NCBI RefSeq assembly: GCF_900115545.1
Contig: NZ_FOWV01000015.1
Coordinates: forward strand, 1 to 45,756
DNA from: Ralstonia sp. NFACC01
GTDB taxonomy: Bacteria; Pseudomonadota; Gammaproteobacteria; Burkholderiales; Burkholderiaceae
DNA: 45,756 nt
Direction of reading: 5' to 3'
Every line of letters starts with the position of its first letter. The first letter of the stretch is position 1. Position numbers and translations under genes: made by a program. The notes under the pieces are model-generated. The model did not search any database. It had not been told where the DNA came from and was given only the letters and a program-made list of their open reading frames with translations. This document shows, in pieces, positions 45,417 through 45,756 of the stretch.

Positions 45417-45756
45417 TGAATCGCCCCGGCCCCAGTAGACACCTGTGAGCCTCAAACTAGAGGTTAGACAGGAGGTGCGATGAGTGCACAGAGATACACC
45501 GAAGAATTCAGGGTCGAGGCGGTCAATCAGGTCGTGGATAGAGGCCACAGCGTGGCCGAGGTCGCGCAGCGGTTAGGCGTGAGCCAGCACAGCCTGTACC
45601 AGTGGATCAAACAGCGACGCCAGCCCGTGGCAGAGCCGCAAGGGCAGGTATCGCAATCCGAGGAGGTGCGCCGGCTCAAGGCTGAACTCAAGCGGGTGAC
45701 CGAGGAGCGCGACATCCTAAAAAAGGCCGCAGCGTACTTTGCCAAGCAATCCGGGT
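45417..45756 (+). mobile_element. IS3-family insertion sequence, left part only (cut by window end)
   Basis: The left end TGAATCGCCCCGGCCCCAGT starts at 45417 with the TG terminus and GC-rich inverted repeat of IS3-family elements; the right end lies outside the window. OrfA starts at 45480. The length of the element and its target duplication cannot be read here. Confidence 0.8.
45480..45756 (+). CDS. IS3-family transposase OrfA (partial, runs off the window)
   Basis: 92 codons seen. MSAQRYTEEFRVEAVNQVVD opens an IS3 OrfA helix-turn-helix (VAEVAQRLGVSQHSLYQWIK). The leucine-zipper-like helix follows (EEVRRLKAELKRVTEERDIL), then KKAAAYFAKQSG. The run CTAAAAAAGG at 45717-45726 has the A6G form used for -1 ribosomal frameshifting into OrfB in this family. 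GGAGG lies 5 nt before the ATG. It appears intact as far as visible. Confidence 0.93.
   Translation, partial: MSAQRYTEEFRVEAVNQVVDRGHSVAEVAQRLGVSQHSLYQWIKQRRQPVAEPQGQVSQSEEVRRLKAELKRVTEERDILKKAAAYFAKQSG

Overview
The window is high-GC (about 64-65 %) proteobacterial chromosome. Gene content and protein style point to a Burkholderiaceae member, most likely Ralstonia (R. pickettii-like); this is an inference from the proteins, since no rRNA or other species marker lies in the window.

Layout. (1) 0.35-6.8 kb, minus strand: a glycine-cleavage operon gcvT-gcvH-gcvP followed by sdaA, headed by a tandem glycine riboswitch with an attenuator terminator. (2) 7.2-13.5 kb: a small secreted protein, the Rep helicase, hemN behind a well-formed FNR-type site, and pyruvate kinase. 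(3) 14.1-21 kb: gcl, hyi, garR and a glycerate 2-kinase turn glyoxylate into 2-phosphoglycerate. A LysR regulator is divergent from gcl. (4) 21-28.3 kb: a YigZ/IMPACT protein, a GntR regulator with dctA, allantoicase and ureidoglycolate lyase, an unusual M20 peptidase-family protein, and an ArsC-family protein. (5) 28.5-33.1 kb: housekeeping genes (DEDD exonuclease, MBL hydrolase, RlpA, RsmI, YraN, BON lipoprotein). (6) 33.2-41.4 kb: sulfur oxidation, with a flavocytochrome-c-type pair (soxE/soxF-like), an EamA transporter, then cytochrome c, soxY, soxZ, DsrE-like, soxA, soxX, soxW-like and soxB. No soxCD is present. (7) 41.4-45.8 kb: tRNA-Ala(CGC), a beta-lactamase-fold hydrolase, a membrane-anchored protein, a lower-GC coiled-coil membrane protein of unknown function, and the start of an IS3-family element cut by the window edge.

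Metabolic logic. Allantoate degradation (alc, allA) yields glyoxylate. Gcl, Hyi, GarR and glycerate kinase carry glyoxylate to 2-phosphoglycerate, and after enolase (not here) pyruvate kinase finishes the route. GCV plus SdaA handles glycine and serine. The window thus gathers much of a C2/purine-nitrogen salvage route. The sox block is a separate lithotrophic module.

The most striking non-coding feature is a family of long, highly structured intergenic repeats in the first 27 kb. Each arm is about 210 bp and contains a long imperfect stem capped by a conserved 20-nt loop, plus two accessory hairpins. Arms occur in inverted pairs (composites up to about 550 bp), in two sequence subtypes, with base changes on one side of the stems matched by compensating changes on the other. 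Truncated and solo forms are also present. I do not recognise this as a named family. It also creates false protein extensions upstream of pyk and garR.
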